DNA of 48,725 bases from Streptomyces misionensis (GCF_007896895.1 NZ_VOGW01000131.1:1-48725); one strand, 5' to 3'; positions 7,928 to 16,844 are shown, counted from the stretch's first letter. Program-made: numbers and translations. Notes: a model not told the origin generated them from the sequence alone.

Positions 7928-9247
7928 ATGCGGCCGGAGCACACGGGCGGACACGACCAGGACACGCCCGGCGAGCCGGGTGATGACGGCCCGGCGCGGG
8001 GCGATGGGCCGGATCGCTCCGGGGACGGCGGCCCGCCCGGCGGCCCCGACGCGCGCTCCGGACCGGGCGCGGCCCGCTTCGGCCCTGGTGGCCCCGTGGA
8101 CCGGCCCGTCCCCGGTGGCCCGGTGGAGGGGGCCGGCGGCCCGGTCGGCCACCCCGGGTTCGGCGGCCCGTCCGCGCCCGGCGGCACGGCCGGCGGGTTC
8201 GGGGCCGGCGGGCCGGGGGTGCGGGCGCTCGCCGGGGACGAGCCGGCGGCCGTGGGGCCGTACCGGCTGATCGGGCGGCTCGGGGCCGGTGGCATGGGGC
8301 GGCTCTACCTCGGGCGCAGCGCGGGGGGCCGCACCGTCGCGGTCAAGATCGTGCATCCGCACCTCGCGCTGGACGAGGAGTTCCGGGCCCGCTTCCGGCG
8401 CGAGGTGGCGGCCGCCCGCCGGGTCGGCGGGGCCTGGACCGCGCCCGTGCTGGACGCGGACCCCGACGCCCCGGTGCCCTGGGTCGCCACCGCCTACGCG
8501 GCCGGTCCCTCCCTCGCCGCGGCCGTCACCGAGACCGGGCCGCTGCCCGAGCACACGGTACGGGCGCTGGCCGCGGGCCTCGCCGAGGCGCTGACCGCCG
8601 TCCACGCCCTGGGCCTGGTGCACCGGGACGTCAAGCCGTCCAACGTGCTGCTCACCCTGGACGGCCCCCTGCTGATCGACTTCGGCATCGCCCGCGCCAC
8701 GGACGGCACCGCCTCCCTCACCGCCACCGGCGCCTCCGTCGGCTCGCCGGGCTACATGTCCCCGGAGCAGATCCTCGGCAAGACCGTCACCGGCGCGGCG
8801 GACGTCTTCTCCCTGGGCGCGGTCCTCACGTACGCCGCGACGGGGCGGTCCCCGTTCCCGGGCGACTCCTCCGCCGCGCTCCTCTACAAGGTCGTCCACG
8901 AGGCCCCCGAACTGGGCCCGCTGAGCGGGGACCTGCGGGGCCTCGGCGGCACCCCGCCCCTGGGCACCTTCCGGCTCACCGTCCACCAGGCCGCGCCCGG
9001 GCAGCCGTTGGGGAAGCTGCGCCGGACCGACACCGTCGGCGCCGTCTGCACCGACCTGCTCACCCTCGAGAAGGTCACCGCCGGCCGGCTCCTCGTCACC
9101 TCGGTGGGCGCGCAGGGCAACCACGCCGGCTGCGACCCCGCCCGCCACCGGATCGAACTGACCCCGGCCGGCGACGACCTCACCTACACCTCCGACAGCG
9201 CGGCGGACGGCCACCCGACGTCCCGTCTGTCCAAGGTCGGCGGGTGA
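7928..9247 (+). CDS. Serine/threonine kinase with shortened C-lobe fused to a sensor-like domain
   Basis: 439 residues. After a 110-residue Gly/Pro/Asp-rich head comes a Hanks-type kinase: glycine loop LGAGGMG (118-124), Lys140 in VAVK, HRDVKPSN with Asp234, DFG at 251-253 and SPE at 278-280. Homology stops near residue 338 (LSGDLRGL), before the conserved Arg helix that ends the C-lobe, and jumps to a domain of about 95 residues (GTFRLTVHQAAPGQPLG to the C-terminus) like the extracellular part of other Streptomyces kinases. No membrane helix lies between, though relatives have one. An in-frame internal deletion is the likely cause. ATG 7928 has GGGAGGGGG upstream. Its stop overlaps the next gene (GTGA). 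Confidence 0.82.
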   Translation: MRPEHTGGHDQDTPGEPGDDGPARGDGPDRSGDGGPPGGPDARSGPGAARFGPGGPVDRPVPGGPVEGAGGPVGHPGFGGPSAPGGTAGGFGAGGPGVRALAGDEPAAVGPYRLIGRLGAGGMGRLYLGRSAGGRTVAVKIVHPHLALDEEFRARFRREVAAARRVGGAWTAPVLDADPDAPVPWVATAYAAGPSLAAAVTETGPLPEHTVRALAAGLAEALTAVHALGLVHRDVKPSNVLLTLDGPLLIDFGIARATDGTASLTATGASVGSPGYMSPEQILGKTVTGAADVFSLGAVLTYAATGRSPFPGDSSAALLYKVVHEAPELGPLSGDLRGLGGTPPLGTFRLTVHQAAPGQPLGKLRRTDTVGAVCTDLLTLEKVTAGRLLVTSVGAQGNHAGCDPARHRIELTPAGDDLTYTSDSAADGHPTSRLSKVGG

Positions 9248-9963
9248 CCGGGGCCCTGGTGCTCGGCGCCCTGCTGTGGGGCGCGCTCGCGGGCGCCCTG
9301 CTGCCCCGCGCGGCACACCGTCTCGCCGTACCGGCGGGCGAACCCCGGCGCGCCCACTGCGCCGAGGGCCATCCGCTCCGGGGCTGGCTGGGCCGCACGG
9401 TCTGCCCGCGCTGCGCGTCCGCCACCGGCCCCCTCCTGCCCGCCGTCACCGCCCTGGTCTGCGCCGCCCTCGCGGCCGCGACCGGCCCCCGGCCCGAGGC
9501 GGGGGTCTGGCTGCTGCTGGCCCCGGCGGGGGTGCTGCTCGGGGTGGTCGACGTCCGGGTGCGCCGGCTGCCCGACGTGCTGACGCTGCCCCTCGCCGCC
9601 GCCGCGCTCGCCCTGCTCGGACTCGCCTCGCTCCTGCCCGGCCACCACGGCCACTGGCCCACCGCGCTCGGCGCGTCCCTCGCGCTCGCGGCCGGTTACG
9701 CCGTGCTGCACCTGGTGAACCCGGCCGGCATGGGCTTCGGGGACGTGAAGCTGGCGCTCGCGGCGGGGGCCGTCCTCGGGTGGTACGGCTGGTCCGTGGT
9801 GCTGCTCGGCACGTTCGCGGGGTTCGTGCTCGGCGCCCTGTACGGCGGTGCGCTCGTCGTCGCGCGGCGCGCCGGGCGCAAGTCGCTGGTCCCGTTCGGG
9901 CCGTTCCTGCTGGGCGGGGCGCTGGTCGGGGTGCTGATCGGCGGGTATGCGGCGCTGGCGTAG
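9244..9963 (+). CDS. A24-family prepilin (type IV leader) peptidase
   Basis: 239 residues with about six or seven membrane segments. The two catalytic aspartates of the aspartic A24 family are present: Asp103 in GVVDVRVRRLPD and Asp167 in GMGFGDVKLA. A cysteine pair (CPRC) near residue 60 with an upstream Cys/His recalls the zinc site of bacterial PilD, here shortened. It would cut leaders of type IVb or Tad-type pilins; no pilin or tad gene is in the window. GTG 9244 overlaps the kinase stop by 4 bases, so they are co-translated. MqnC follows after 44 bp. Confidence 0.88.
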   Translation: MTGALVLGALLWGALAGALLPRAAHRLAVPAGEPRRAHCAEGHPLRGWLGRTVCPRCASATGPLLPAVTALVCAALAAATGPRPEAGVWLLLAPAGVLLGVVDVRVRRLPDVLTLPLAAAALALLGLASLLPGHHGHWPTALGASLALAAGYAVLHLVNPAGMGFGDVKLALAAGAVLGWYGWSVVLLGTFAGFVLGALYGGALVVARRAGRKSLVPFGPFLLGGALVGVLIGGYAALA

Positions 9964-10007
9964 GCTGGTCCGGTCCGTCCTCGCCCCTGCAGAAAGGGAA
10001 GCCCCCG

Positions 10008-11207
10008 GTGACCGAGAAGGCCGACCTCCAGTCCGTCCTCGACCGTGCCGCCGCCGGTGGGCGGATCACCCCGGAAGAGGCCGTCGCGCTCTACCGCGAC
10101 GCCCCCCTGCACGCGCTGGGCGCCGCCGCCGACGCCGTGCGCCGCCGCGAGTACGCCGGTGTCGAGCACATCGCGACGTACATCATCGAGCGCAACATCA
10201 ACTACACGAACGTGTGTGTCACGGCGTGCAAGTTCTGTGCCTTCTACGCGGCCCCCAAGGACAAGGAGAAGGGCTGGACCCGCGACCTCGACGACATCCT
10301 GCGCCGCTGCGCGGAGACCGTCGAGCTGGGCGGCACCCAGATCATGTTCCAGGGCGGCCACCACCCGGACTACGGCGTCGAGTACTACGAGAAGCACTTC
10401 AAGGCCATCAAGGACGCCTTCCCCCAGCTGGTGATCCACTCGCTGGGCGCGTCCGAGGTCGAGCACATGGCCCGGATCAGCGGCGTGTCGGTCGAGGAGG
10501 CCATCACCCGCATCCACGAGGCCGGCCTCGACTCCTTCGCGGGCGCCGGTGCCGAGCTGCTGCCCGAGCGGCCCCGCAAGGCCATCGCCCCGCTCAAGGA
10601 GAGCGGCGAGCGCTGGCTGGAGATCATGGAGACCGCCCACAAGCTGGGCGTCGAGTCCACCTCCACCATGCTGATGGGCACCGGCGAGACCAACGCCGAG
10701 CGCATCGAGCACCTGCGGATGATCCGCGACGTCCAGGACCGCACGGGCGGCTTCCGCGCGTTCATCCCGTACACGTACCAGCCGGAGAACAACCACCTCA
10801 AGGGCCGTACCCAGGCGACGATCTTCGAGTACCTGCGGATGATCGCCATCGCCCGGCTGTTCCTCGACAACGTCCGGCACATCCAGGGCTCCTGGCTCAC
10901 CACGGGCAAGGAGGTCGGCCAGCTGTCCCTGCACTACGGCGCGGACGACCTCGGCTCGATCATGCTGGAGGAGAACGTGGTGTCCTCGGCCGGCGCGAAG
11001 CACCGCTCCAACCGGCTGGAGATCATCGACCTCATCCGCAAGGCGGGCCGGGTGCCGGCGCAGCGGGCCACGACGTACGAGCACCTCGTCGTGCACGACG
11101 ACCCGGCGAACGACCCGGTGGACGACCGCGTCGTCTCCCACATCTCCTCCACGGCCATCGAGGGCGGCACCGCCCACCCCGAGCTGAAGCTGCTCTCCGC
11201 CAACTGA
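10008..11207 (+). CDS. mqnC: Cyclic dehypoxanthinyl futalosine synthase MqnC
   Basis: A 399-residue radical-SAM enzyme that cyclises dehypoxanthinyl futalosine, a late step of the futalosine pathway. The CX3CX2C cluster motif is Cys70, Cys74 and Cys77 (CVTACKFC). Other family marks are YIIERNINYTN before it, 'MFQGGHHPDYG', 'SFAGAGAELL' and 'SWLTTGKEVGQLSLHYGADDLGS' towards the end. GTG 10008 has AGAAAGGGAAG about 8 bp upstream. An upstream in-frame reading to 9276 is only the shadow of the peptidase gene. The short degenerate amidohydrolase begins 7 bp after its stop, which suggests one transcript. Confidence 0.95.
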   Translation: MTEKADLQSVLDRAAAGGRITPEEAVALYRDAPLHALGAAADAVRRREYAGVEHIATYIIERNINYTNVCVTACKFCAFYAAPKDKEKGWTRDLDDILRRCAETVELGGTQIMFQGGHHPDYGVEYYEKHFKAIKDAFPQLVIHSLGASEVEHMARISGVSVEEAITRIHEAGLDSFAGAGAELLPERPRKAIAPLKESGERWLEIMETAHKLGVESTSTMLMGTGETNAERIEHLRMIRDVQDRTGGFRAFIPYTYQPENNHLKGRTQATIFEYLRMIAIARLFLDNVRHIQGSWLTTGKEVGQLSLHYGADDLGSIMLEENVVSSAGAKHRSNRLEIIDLIRKAGRVPAQRATTYEHLVVHDDPANDPVDDRVVSHISSTAIEGGTAHPELKLLSAN

Positions 11208-11214
11208 GCCCGCC

Positions 11215-11820
11215 GTGCTGACGATCCACGCCGACTCCAGGGGGTCCGCGCTCGCCGTCGAGGGCGCGGTCATCGTGGGCACGGGGGACGTGGCGGAGCT
11301 GGCCGGCGGGTATCCGCGGGCGCGGGTGCGCCGCTGGCCCGGCATCCTCACGCCCGGTTTCGTCAATCTGCACGGCACCGAGCTGCTTGAGGAGGCGTAC
11401 CACCCCGATCCCCGGGAGGCCGACACCCTCGGCACCGAGCCGCTGACGGGCGCCGCGCTCGCCGCGCTCGCACCGGACGACGTGCGCTGGGGCGGCAGCG
11501 CCCGGCGCGGTGTGCAGCGGATGCTGGCGCACGGCACGGTCGCGGCGGCGTGCGACCCGCTGCGCAACCGGGCGGTCCGGGACGCGGTACGGCGCACCGG
11601 GCTGGACGTGGTCGAACGGCGGGGACGTCCGGGCGGGGTGCCCTCGCTGGACCCCTTCGCCTCCGGGCTGCCGCCCCGGACGCCCCCGGCCCGTGAGACC
11701 GGCAGCGCCGCGTGCTTCGCCGTCTTCGACGTGGCGGACGAGGCGGAACTGGCCGAGCGGGGCGCCTCGACGTGCGTGGCGACGGTCGTCGGCGGCCGGC
11801 TGCTGTACCGCCGTCGGTGA
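11215..11820 (+). CDS. Degenerate amidohydrolase (imidazolonepropionase-like domain)
   Basis: 201 residues, about half of a normal amidohydrolase. It keeps parts of the outer beta-sandwich ([17 protein letters not shown] and the C-terminal [11 protein letters not shown]) and the first barrel strand PGFVNLH, where active enzymes have HxH metal ligands (NLHTH). Here it reads NLHGTELL, so one ligand is lost, and the later His, Lys and Asp ligand strands are absent. I infer a pseudoenzyme. It follows mqnC by 7 bp. Futalosine pathways that pass through aminofutalosine use an amidohydrolase-type deaminase, so this may be its relic or a binding partner of MqnC; that is speculation. Confidence 0.7.
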   Translation: MLTIHADSRGSALAVEGAVIVGTGDVAELAGGYPRARVRRWPGILTPGFVNLHGTELLEEAYHPDPREADTLGTEPLTGAALAALAPDDVRWGGSARRGVQRMLAHGTVAAACDPLRNRAVRDAVRRTGLDVVERRGRPGGVPSLDPFASGLPPRTPPARETGSAACFAVFDVADEAELAERGASTCVATVVGGRLLYRRR

Positions 11821-11893
11821 GCCGCGCGGTGCCCGGCGCACCGGCTCCCCGACCCGGAGAAGTCCTGCGGGGCCCTGCTGCGACAATGGCCGG

Positions 11894-12586
11894 GTGACCC
11901 GCGCATCCCTGGACAAGCAGCCGCACGAAGTCGCCTCGATGTTCGACAACGTGGCGGAACGGTACGACCTGACCAACGACGTGCTCTCCCTGGGGCAGGA
12001 CCGCCGCTGGCGCAAGGAGGTAGCCGCCGCCGTCGACGCGCGCCCCGCGCAGAAGGTCCTGGACCTCGCCGCCGGCACCGCCACCTCCTCCCTCCCCTTC
12101 GCCCGCACCGGCGCGTACGTCGTGCCCTGCGACTTCTCGCTCGGCATGCTCCAGGTCGGCAAGAAGCGCCACACCTGGATGCCGTTCACGGCAGGCGACG
12201 CGACGAGGCTGCCGTTCAAGGACGACACCTTCGACGCCGTCACCATCTCCTTCGGCCTGCGCAACGTGCAGGACACGGACGCGGCGCTGCGGGAGATGTA
12301 CCGGGTGACCCGGCCCGGCGGACGCGTGGTGATCTGCGAGTTCTCGCACCCGACCTGGACGCCCTTCCGGACCGTCTACACCGAGTACCTGATGCGCGCC
12401 CTGCCCCCGGTCGCCCGCGCGGTGTCCTCGAACCCGGACGCGTACGTCTACCTCGCCGAGTCCATCCGCGCCTGGCCCGACCAGCCGGGCCTCGCCGCAC
12501 GGCTGCGCGAGGCCGGCTGGTCCCGGGTCGCCTGGCGCAACCTCACGGGCGGTGTGGTCGCGCTGCACCGGGGCTTCAAGGACTGA
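11894..12586 (+). CDS. menG: Demethylmenaquinone methyltransferase
   Basis: 230 residues of the UbiE/MenG family, which methylates the ring of demethylmenaquinone with SAM, the final step of menaquinone synthesis. Marks: [13 protein letters not shown], motif [15 protein letters not shown] (classical UbiE has LDxxxGTGD), '[13 protein letters not shown]' and '[20 protein letters not shown]'. GTG 11894 is chosen because the family starts just before the '[15 protein letters not shown]' segment; the long upstream reading overlaps the amidohydrolase gene and is not coding. It completes the local menaquinone set with mqnA and mqnC. Confidence 0.95.
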   Translation: MTRASLDKQPHEVASMFDNVAERYDLTNDVLSLGQDRRWRKEVAAAVDARPAQKVLDLAAGTATSSLPFARTGAYVVPCDFSLGMLQVGKKRHTWMPFTAGDATRLPFKDDTFDAVTISFGLRNVQDTDAALREMYRVTRPGGRVVICEFSHPTWTPFRTVYTEYLMRALPPVARAVSSNPDAYVYLAESIRAWPDQPGLAARLREAGWSRVAWRNLTGGVVALHRGFKD

Positions 12587-12598
12587 GCCCCGGGCCGG

Positions 12599-12943
12599 TC
12601 ACCGGCCGATCACCTCGAACGCGTCCCCCGGTTCCCCCTGTTCCCGCTGGAGTCCGCCCGCCGGCGGCCCGGGCAGGCGTGGTTCACGGACGCCCCCGCC
12701 GCCCTCGCCCTCGGCGAAGTCGAACCACACGTACACCAGCGACCGGGCCGGCACCTCCGCGCCGGGCCCCGGGTACTGGCGTACGACGTGGTCGACCACC
12801 GTGCGGTGGAAGTCCGGGCGGTCCGGCGCGGCCAGGAACAGGCCCCTGGCCCGCGCGGTCTCGCGTGCGTCCACGGCCATCAGACCGACCAGCCGTGGCA
12901 CACGCACGTCGGGTGTTTCGGGTGTCGAGTGCACAGATGTCAC
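12599..12943 (-). CDS. Small single-PASTA-domain protein
   Basis: 114 residues. Residues about 14-72 (VPRLVGLMAVDARETARARGL ... VVRQYPGPGAEVPARSLVYV) show the PASTA pattern: VP.L.G....A...A...GL, then a Q.PxxG..V..GS...V core. There is no signal peptide or membrane helix, so unlike PASTA domains of PknB or penicillin-binding proteins it would stay in the cytosol. The C-terminal 40 residues are low-complexity. GTG 12943 has no convincing ribosome site. Converges on menG with a 12-bp gap. Confidence 0.72.
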   Translation of the reverse strand: MTSVHSTPETPDVRVPRLVGLMAVDARETARARGLFLAAPDRPDFHRTVVDHVVRQYPGPGAEVPARSLVYVWFDFAEGEGGGGVREPRLPGPPAGGLQREQGEPGDAFEVIGR

Positions 12944-13016
12944 CCCCAGCGGTACTGGCAGGGTAGCCCCGGCGCGGTACGGCCGGAAGGAGCCGCTGGC
13001 ATTCTGTGACAGACGA

Positions 13017-13547
13017 TTACGCCGCGTCAGCAGTGGGGGAGTCGAGGGCCAGCCGGAAGCACAGCGCCTCCTCGTCCAGCGTGGGGTGCGGGTAGGTCTC
13101 CGCCGGGCGCATGCCCAGGCGCCGGGTCACCGCGATGGAGCGCGCGTTGCCCGGCCGCACCATCGCCACCACCTCCGGCACCCCCGCCGCCCGTACCCGC
13201 TGAAGGGTCTCGCGCGCGGCCGCGGTGGCGTACCCCTTGCCCCAGTACGCCCGGCCGAGCCGCCACCCGATCTCCGTGGCGCCCACCGGTCCCCAGGACG
13301 GCCGCCAGGGCTGGGCGCCGGTGAAGCCGAGGACCTCGCCGGACTCGTCCAGGACCGTCCACAGGCAGAAGCCGAGTTCCGCGTCGTGCCGCCGCTGGCG
13401 CGCGGTGAGTTCCTCGTACACCGACAGCGCGGCGGGCCTGCCGCCGTGGAACTCCATCACCTCGGGGTCGGCGAAGAGGCGGTGCCAGGCCGGCGCGTCC
13501 TCGTGGGTGGGAACGCGCAGCCGCAGAGCGGGGAGAGATCGGTTCAC
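13017..13547 (-). CDS. GNAT N-acetyltransferase, RimJ/RimL type
   Basis: 176 residues. The order LRLRVPTHEDAPAWHRLFADPEVMEF, then 'EIGWRLGRAYWGKGYATAAARETL' (acetyl-CoA pyrophosphate loop, here GKGYAT) and 'VVAMVRPGNARSIAVTRRLGMRPAETY' matches Acetyltransf_3 enzymes. These acetylate protein N-termini or small amines; the substrate is not evident. GTG 13547 has GAAGGG about 9 bp upstream. It diverges from the reductase gene at 13646 across a 98-bp promoter region. Confidence 0.9.
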   Translation of the reverse strand: MNRSLPALRLRVPTHEDAPAWHRLFADPEVMEFHGGRPAALSVYEELTARQRRHDAELGFCLWTVLDESGEVLGFTGAQPWRPSWGPVGATEIGWRLGRAYWGKGYATAAARETLQRVRAAGVPEVVAMVRPGNARSIAVTRRLGMRPAETYPHPTLDEEALCFRLALDSPTADAA

Positions 13548-13645
13548 AGGGCAGCCCTTCAGCCGGGTGATCTGTTCCGCTGAATAGACTGCCCATGTCC
13601 AGTGCCCGTCGGCACGCAGATTTCGAACCTTGGGGAGATCCCGCC

Positions 13646-14929
13646 GTGACCGAGCCCCTCTCCGACCACACCGCCGATGTGATCGTCGTGGGCGCGGGGC
13701 CAGCCGGCTCCGCGACCGCGTACCACCTGGCGAAGGCCGGTCTCGACGTACTGCTCCTGGAGAAGACCGAGTTCCCGCGCGAGAAGGTGTGCGGTGACGG
13801 CCTGACCCCCCGTGCCGTCAAGCAGCTCGTCGCCATGGGCATCGACATCTCCGAGGAGGCGGGCTGGCTGCGCAACAAGGGCCTGCGCATCATCGGCGGC
13901 GGCTCCCGCCTCCAGCTCGACTGGCCGGATCTCGCCGCCTATCCGAACTACGGACTCGTCCGCAAGCGCGACGACTTCGACGAGATCCTGGCCCGCAACG
14001 CCCAGAAGGCGGGCGCGCGGCTGTACGAGCGGTGCAACGTCTCCGGCCCGATCGTGGACGAGCGCACCGGCCGGATCACCGGTGTCACGGCCAAGGTCGG
14101 CGAGGAGAAGCGGGAGGCCGCCTTCCACGCGCCGCTGGTCGTCGCCGCCGACGGCAACTCCACCCGGCTGTCCCTCGCGATGGGCCTGCACCGGCGCGAG
14201 GACCGCCCGATGGGCGTCGCGGTGCGCACGTACTTCACCTCGCCCCGCCACGACGACGACTACCTGGAGTCCTGGCTGGAGCTGTGGGACCGGCGCGGCC
14301 CTCAGGACCGGCTGCTGCCCGGCTACGGCTGGATCTTCGGCATGGGCGACGGCACCTCCAACGTCGGCCTCGGCGTGCTCAACACCTCCGCCGCGTTCAA
14401 GGAGCTGGACTGGCGCGAGATCCTCAAGGCCTGGTGCGCCTCCATGCCCGAGGACTGGGGCTACACGCCCGAGAACATGACCGGCCCGATTCGCGGCGCC
14501 GCCCTGCCCATGGCCTTCAACCGCAAGCCCCACTACACCCGCGGCCTGCTGCTCGTCGGCGACGCCGGCGGCCTGGTGAACCCCTTCAACGGCGAGGGCA
14601 TCGCCTACGCCATGGAGTCCGGCCAGATCGCCGCCGACGTCATCGTGCAGGCCCACGCGCGGGCCACGCCCGCCCAGCGCGAGATCGCCCTCCAGCGCTA
14701 CCCGCAGGTCCTCAAGGACACCTACGGCGGCTACTACAACCTCGGCCGCGCCTTCGTGAAGCTCATCGGCAACCCGAAGGTCATGCAGATCGCCACCCAG
14801 CGCGGTCTGACCCACCCGATCCTGATGAAGTTCACCCTGAAGCTGCTGGCGAACCTGACCGATCCCACGGGCGGCGACGCGATGGACCGCATCATCAACG
14901 GTCTGACGAAGGTGACCCCGAAGGCCTGA
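13646..14929 (+). CDS. Geranylgeranyl-reductase-family flavoprotein, MenJ-like
   Basis: 427 residues. FAD-binding GAGPAGSATAYHLAKAGLDV at the N-terminus, 'KVCGDGLTP' next, and 'LLLVGDAGGLVNPFNGEGI' near residue 305 are hallmarks of the family that reduces isoprenoid double bonds. In mycobacteria MenJ saturates one unit of the menaquinone tail and is encoded near the menG and polyprenyl synthase genes. Streptomyces menaquinones are partly saturated (for example MK-9(H6) and MK-9(H8)), so this gene is a good candidate for that step. GTG 13646 with GGGGAG 8 bp upstream is preferred to the upstream ATG 13595, which has no ribosome site. Confidence 0.88.
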   Translation: MTEPLSDHTADVIVVGAGPAGSATAYHLAKAGLDVLLLEKTEFPREKVCGDGLTPRAVKQLVAMGIDISEEAGWLRNKGLRIIGGGSRLQLDWPDLAAYPNYGLVRKRDDFDEILARNAQKAGARLYERCNVSGPIVDERTGRITGVTAKVGEEKREAAFHAPLVVAADGNSTRLSLAMGLHRREDRPMGVAVRTYFTSPRHDDDYLESWLELWDRRGPQDRLLPGYGWIFGMGDGTSNVGLGVLNTSAAFKELDWREILKAWCASMPEDWGYTPENMTGPIRGAALPMAFNRKPHYTRGLLLVGDAGGLVNPFNGEGIAYAMESGQIAADVIVQAHARATPAQREIALQRYPQVLKDTYGGYYNLGRAFVKLIGNPKVMQIATQRGLTHPILMKFTLKLLANLTDPTGGDAMDRIINGLTKVTPKA

Positions 14930-14951
14930 CGCCTGTCCCGCCGATCTGTGG

Positions 14952-15575
14952 TCAGGCGGTCAGCTCGGCCTCCCTGGCCGTCCGGCGGGCATGGACCTCC
15001 GCCCGCCGGTCGGCCATCTGCCGCAGCGCGTCCTTCTTCTCCCGTTTCGTCAGCCGGTCGAGGTAGATGTACCCGTTGGTGTGGTCGGTCTCGTGGGCGA
15101 GGCAGCGCGCGAAGTAGCCCGTGCCCTCGATCTCCAGCGGGTTGCCGTCCCGGTCCTGGCCGCGCACGACGGCGCGGTCCGGCCTCGGCAGCGCCATCAC
15201 CGCGCCCGGCACCGACAGACAGCCCTCGCCCTCGTCCAGCAGCCGTCGCCCGGTCAGGGGCGTGTCCAGCACGGGATTGACGATGTGTCCGACATGCCGG
15301 TTTCCGTCGTCGTCGGGGCAGTCGTACACGAAAAGGCGCAGATCGACCCCGACCTGGTTCGCGGCGAGGCCCGCTCCCTCGGCGACGTACATGGTGCGGA
15401 ACATGTCGTCGACGAGCGCGGCGAGGTCGGGTCCGAACTCCGTGACGTCCCGGCACGGCTTGTGCAGCACCTCCTCGCCGACCTCGGTGATGCGGCGCAT
15501 CGTGCCGCGCCCGGACTCGGGGGCGTAACGGGGGAACTCGGCCACGGGGCCGCCCTGTACGAAGACGCGTGGCAT
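14952..15575 (-). CDS. def: Peptide deformylase
   Basis: 207 residues; removes the formyl group from nascent chains. All three motifs are present: [10 protein letters not shown] at 67-76, EGCLSVPG with metal ligand Cys119, and HETDH (161-165) with ligands His161 and His165 and catalytic Glu162. The usual second motif reads EGCLS, as here. ATG 15575 has AAGGAGAAG about 8 bp upstream. The C-terminal 35 residues are charged and extend past the typical core. Streptomyces carries several def paralogues, so this need not be the essential copy. Confidence 0.95.
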   Translation of the reverse strand: MPRVFVQGGPVAEFPRYAPESGRGTMRRITEVGEEVLHKPCRDVTEFGPDLAALVDDMFRTMYVAEGAGLAANQVGVDLRLFVYDCPDDDGNRHVGHIVNPVLDTPLTGRRLLDEGEGCLSVPGAVMALPRPDRAVVRGQDRDGNPLEIEGTGYFARCLAHETDHTNGYIYLDRLTKREKKDALRQMADRRAEVHARRTAREAELTA

Positions 15576-15645
15576 CGCGGCTTCTCCTTCGCTCGTGGAC
15601 GGACCGCCGGTCGGCGGCCCGGGCCCCGAGCATGCCAGGGAACGC

Positions 15646-15682
15646 CGCAGGGCCGCTGCCCCCGAGCGGCTGCGGCCCTGCG
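15646..15682 (-). terminator. Likely terminator of the NlpC/P60 gene
   Basis: CGCAGGGCCGC (15646-15656) and GCGGCCCTGCG (15672-15682) pair over 11 bp around a 15-base loop, 39 bp after the NlpC/P60 stop on the minus strand. There is no T-run, only GCGTTCCCT. It would separate that gene from the deformylase gene. Confidence 0.65.
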
Positions 15683-15720
15683 AAAGAACGCCTGAAGCGT
15701 CGTGAGAGGTGCGGGTCGGT

Positions 15721-16548
15721 TCAGAGCACCCGCACGGCGCCGGTCGGCTGGTCGTACGAGAGCGGGTGCTCCGCGACGCCGTCCGACGGGTTCTGCGCGC
15801 CGACGAACATACCGCCGCCCACGTACACCGCGACGTGGTACGCGCTGCCCGCGCCGCCCCAGTACAGGATGTCGCCCGGCTGGAGGTTGCTCAGCGAGAC
15901 CTGGGTGCCGGCGGTCGACTGGTCCTGGGAGACGCGCGGCAGGCTCACGCCGACCTGCTTGAAGGCCGTCTGCACGAGGCCCGAGCAGTCGTAGGCGGAC
16001 GGGCCGGTGGCGCCGGAGACATACGCCTTGCCCAGCTGCGACTTGACGAAGCTGACGACGGCCGCGGCGGAGCCGGTGGCCGTGGAGGAGCTGGTGCCGG
16101 CGCTGGTGGAGCCGGTGCCGTCGCTGCTCACCGAGGCGGCGAGGGTGGTACGGGCGGTGCTGCGCGAGGCGCGCTCGGCGGCGGCCTTGCGGGCGGCCTC
16201 CTCGGCCTTCTTCTTGGCCTCGGCCGCCTTCTGCTTGGCGTCGGCGAGGTCCGCCTTGGCCTGCTTCGCGGCGTTCGCGGCGGCCGCGTCGCGCTCGGCC
16301 TGGAGCTGGTAGTTCGCGGCGGCCTGCTGCGTGGCGTCCGCGGACTGGGCGGCCTGGGCGGCCAGGTCGGCCGTCAGGGTGGGCAGTTCGAGGGTCTGCG
16401 TCACCGGCTCGGCGGCGCTGGCCGAACCGGCTGCCCCGGCGACTGCCAGGGTTCCGAGGACGCCACCGGCAACTCCGGCCCGCATCGCGAGGGACGACGC
16501 GCTGCGGCGGGGCTTCCGGTGGCTGCGTATGTGAGCGGTGTGGGACAT
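15721..16548 (-). CDS. Secreted NlpC/P60 peptidoglycan endopeptidase
   Basis: 275 residues. A basic N-terminus and hydrophobic run (about 20-45, ending ASAAEP) form a signal peptide; residues about 60-130 are an Ala/Lys/Glu coiled coil; the NlpC/P60 domain is about 160-275 with catalytic Cys188 (YDCSGLV) and His238 ([10 protein letters not shown]). The usual third catalytic position lies in FVGAQNP, where Asn or Gln would have to serve. It cuts stem peptides of the wall. An alternative ATG upstream (16576) is possible. Divergent from nuoA. No c-di-AMP riboswitch was found before this gene, unlike the transglycosylase at 44.3 kb. Confidence 0.92.
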   Translation of the reverse strand: MSHTAHIRSHRKPRRSASSLAMRAGVAGGVLGTLAVAGAAGSASAAEPVTQTLELPTLTADLAAQAAQSADATQQAAANYQLQAERDAAAANAAKQAKADLADAKQKAAEAKKKAEEAARKAAAERASRSTARTTLAASVSSDGTGSTSAGTSSSTATGSAAAVVSFVKSQLGKAYVSGATGPSAYDCSGLVQTAFKQVGVSLPRVSQDQSTAGTQVSLSNLQPGDILYWGGAGSAYHVAVYVGGGMFVGAQNPSDGVAEHPLSYDQPTGAVRVL

Positions 16549-16675
16549 GGGAACAACCGGTATCAGGGGCTCCTTCATATCTTCAAGAAACGTGTCGTGC
16601 GCCACAGTTGCCCAATCGAGACCTTGAACCCCGGGCGTGTCGCTCTTTATTGACGCCGTAACGGACATTGCGGAC

Positions 16676-16703
16676 GACCGTGATCAAGGGCTTGATCACG
16701 GTC
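16676..16703. promoter_or_regulatory. Perfect 13-bp inverted repeat, operator-like
   Basis: GACCGTGATCAAG (16676-16688), a 2-bp centre GG, and CTTGATCACGGTC (16691-16703) are exact inverse complements. A 2-base loop makes it poor as an RNA hairpin, so a protein operator is more likely. It lies 128 bp before the NlpC/P60 start and about 590 bp before nuoA. Confidence 0.7.
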
Positions 16704-16844
16704 TTTGATCATTACGTCCGAATTGCCCCCCGCCTACCACTGGTTGGGGTCATTGGCCAAGCCCGGTTCTCGACGGCTTGTTACGGGTGTGGCGGAGGTC
16801 ACGGAACGGTCACTCGGGGGTCGGCGTCTCGCGCGTGCGGAGCT

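Noticed and set aside
9276..10007. N-terminal extension of MqnC by 244 codons
   Set aside because: It is an Arg/Ala-rich shadow of the prepilin peptidase gene; MqnC homology and the ribosome site place the start at 10008.
12593..12607. GGCCGGT-C-ACCGGCC palindrome as terminator of menG
   Set aside because: A 1-base loop cannot form a hairpin, and it overlaps the stop of the PASTA gene.
16549..16800. A c-di-AMP riboswitch before the NlpC/P60 gene
   Set aside because: Looked for because such genes often carry one; none of the conserved blocks (GGGGGACCC, GACAGCTAACC) occurs on the minus strand here.
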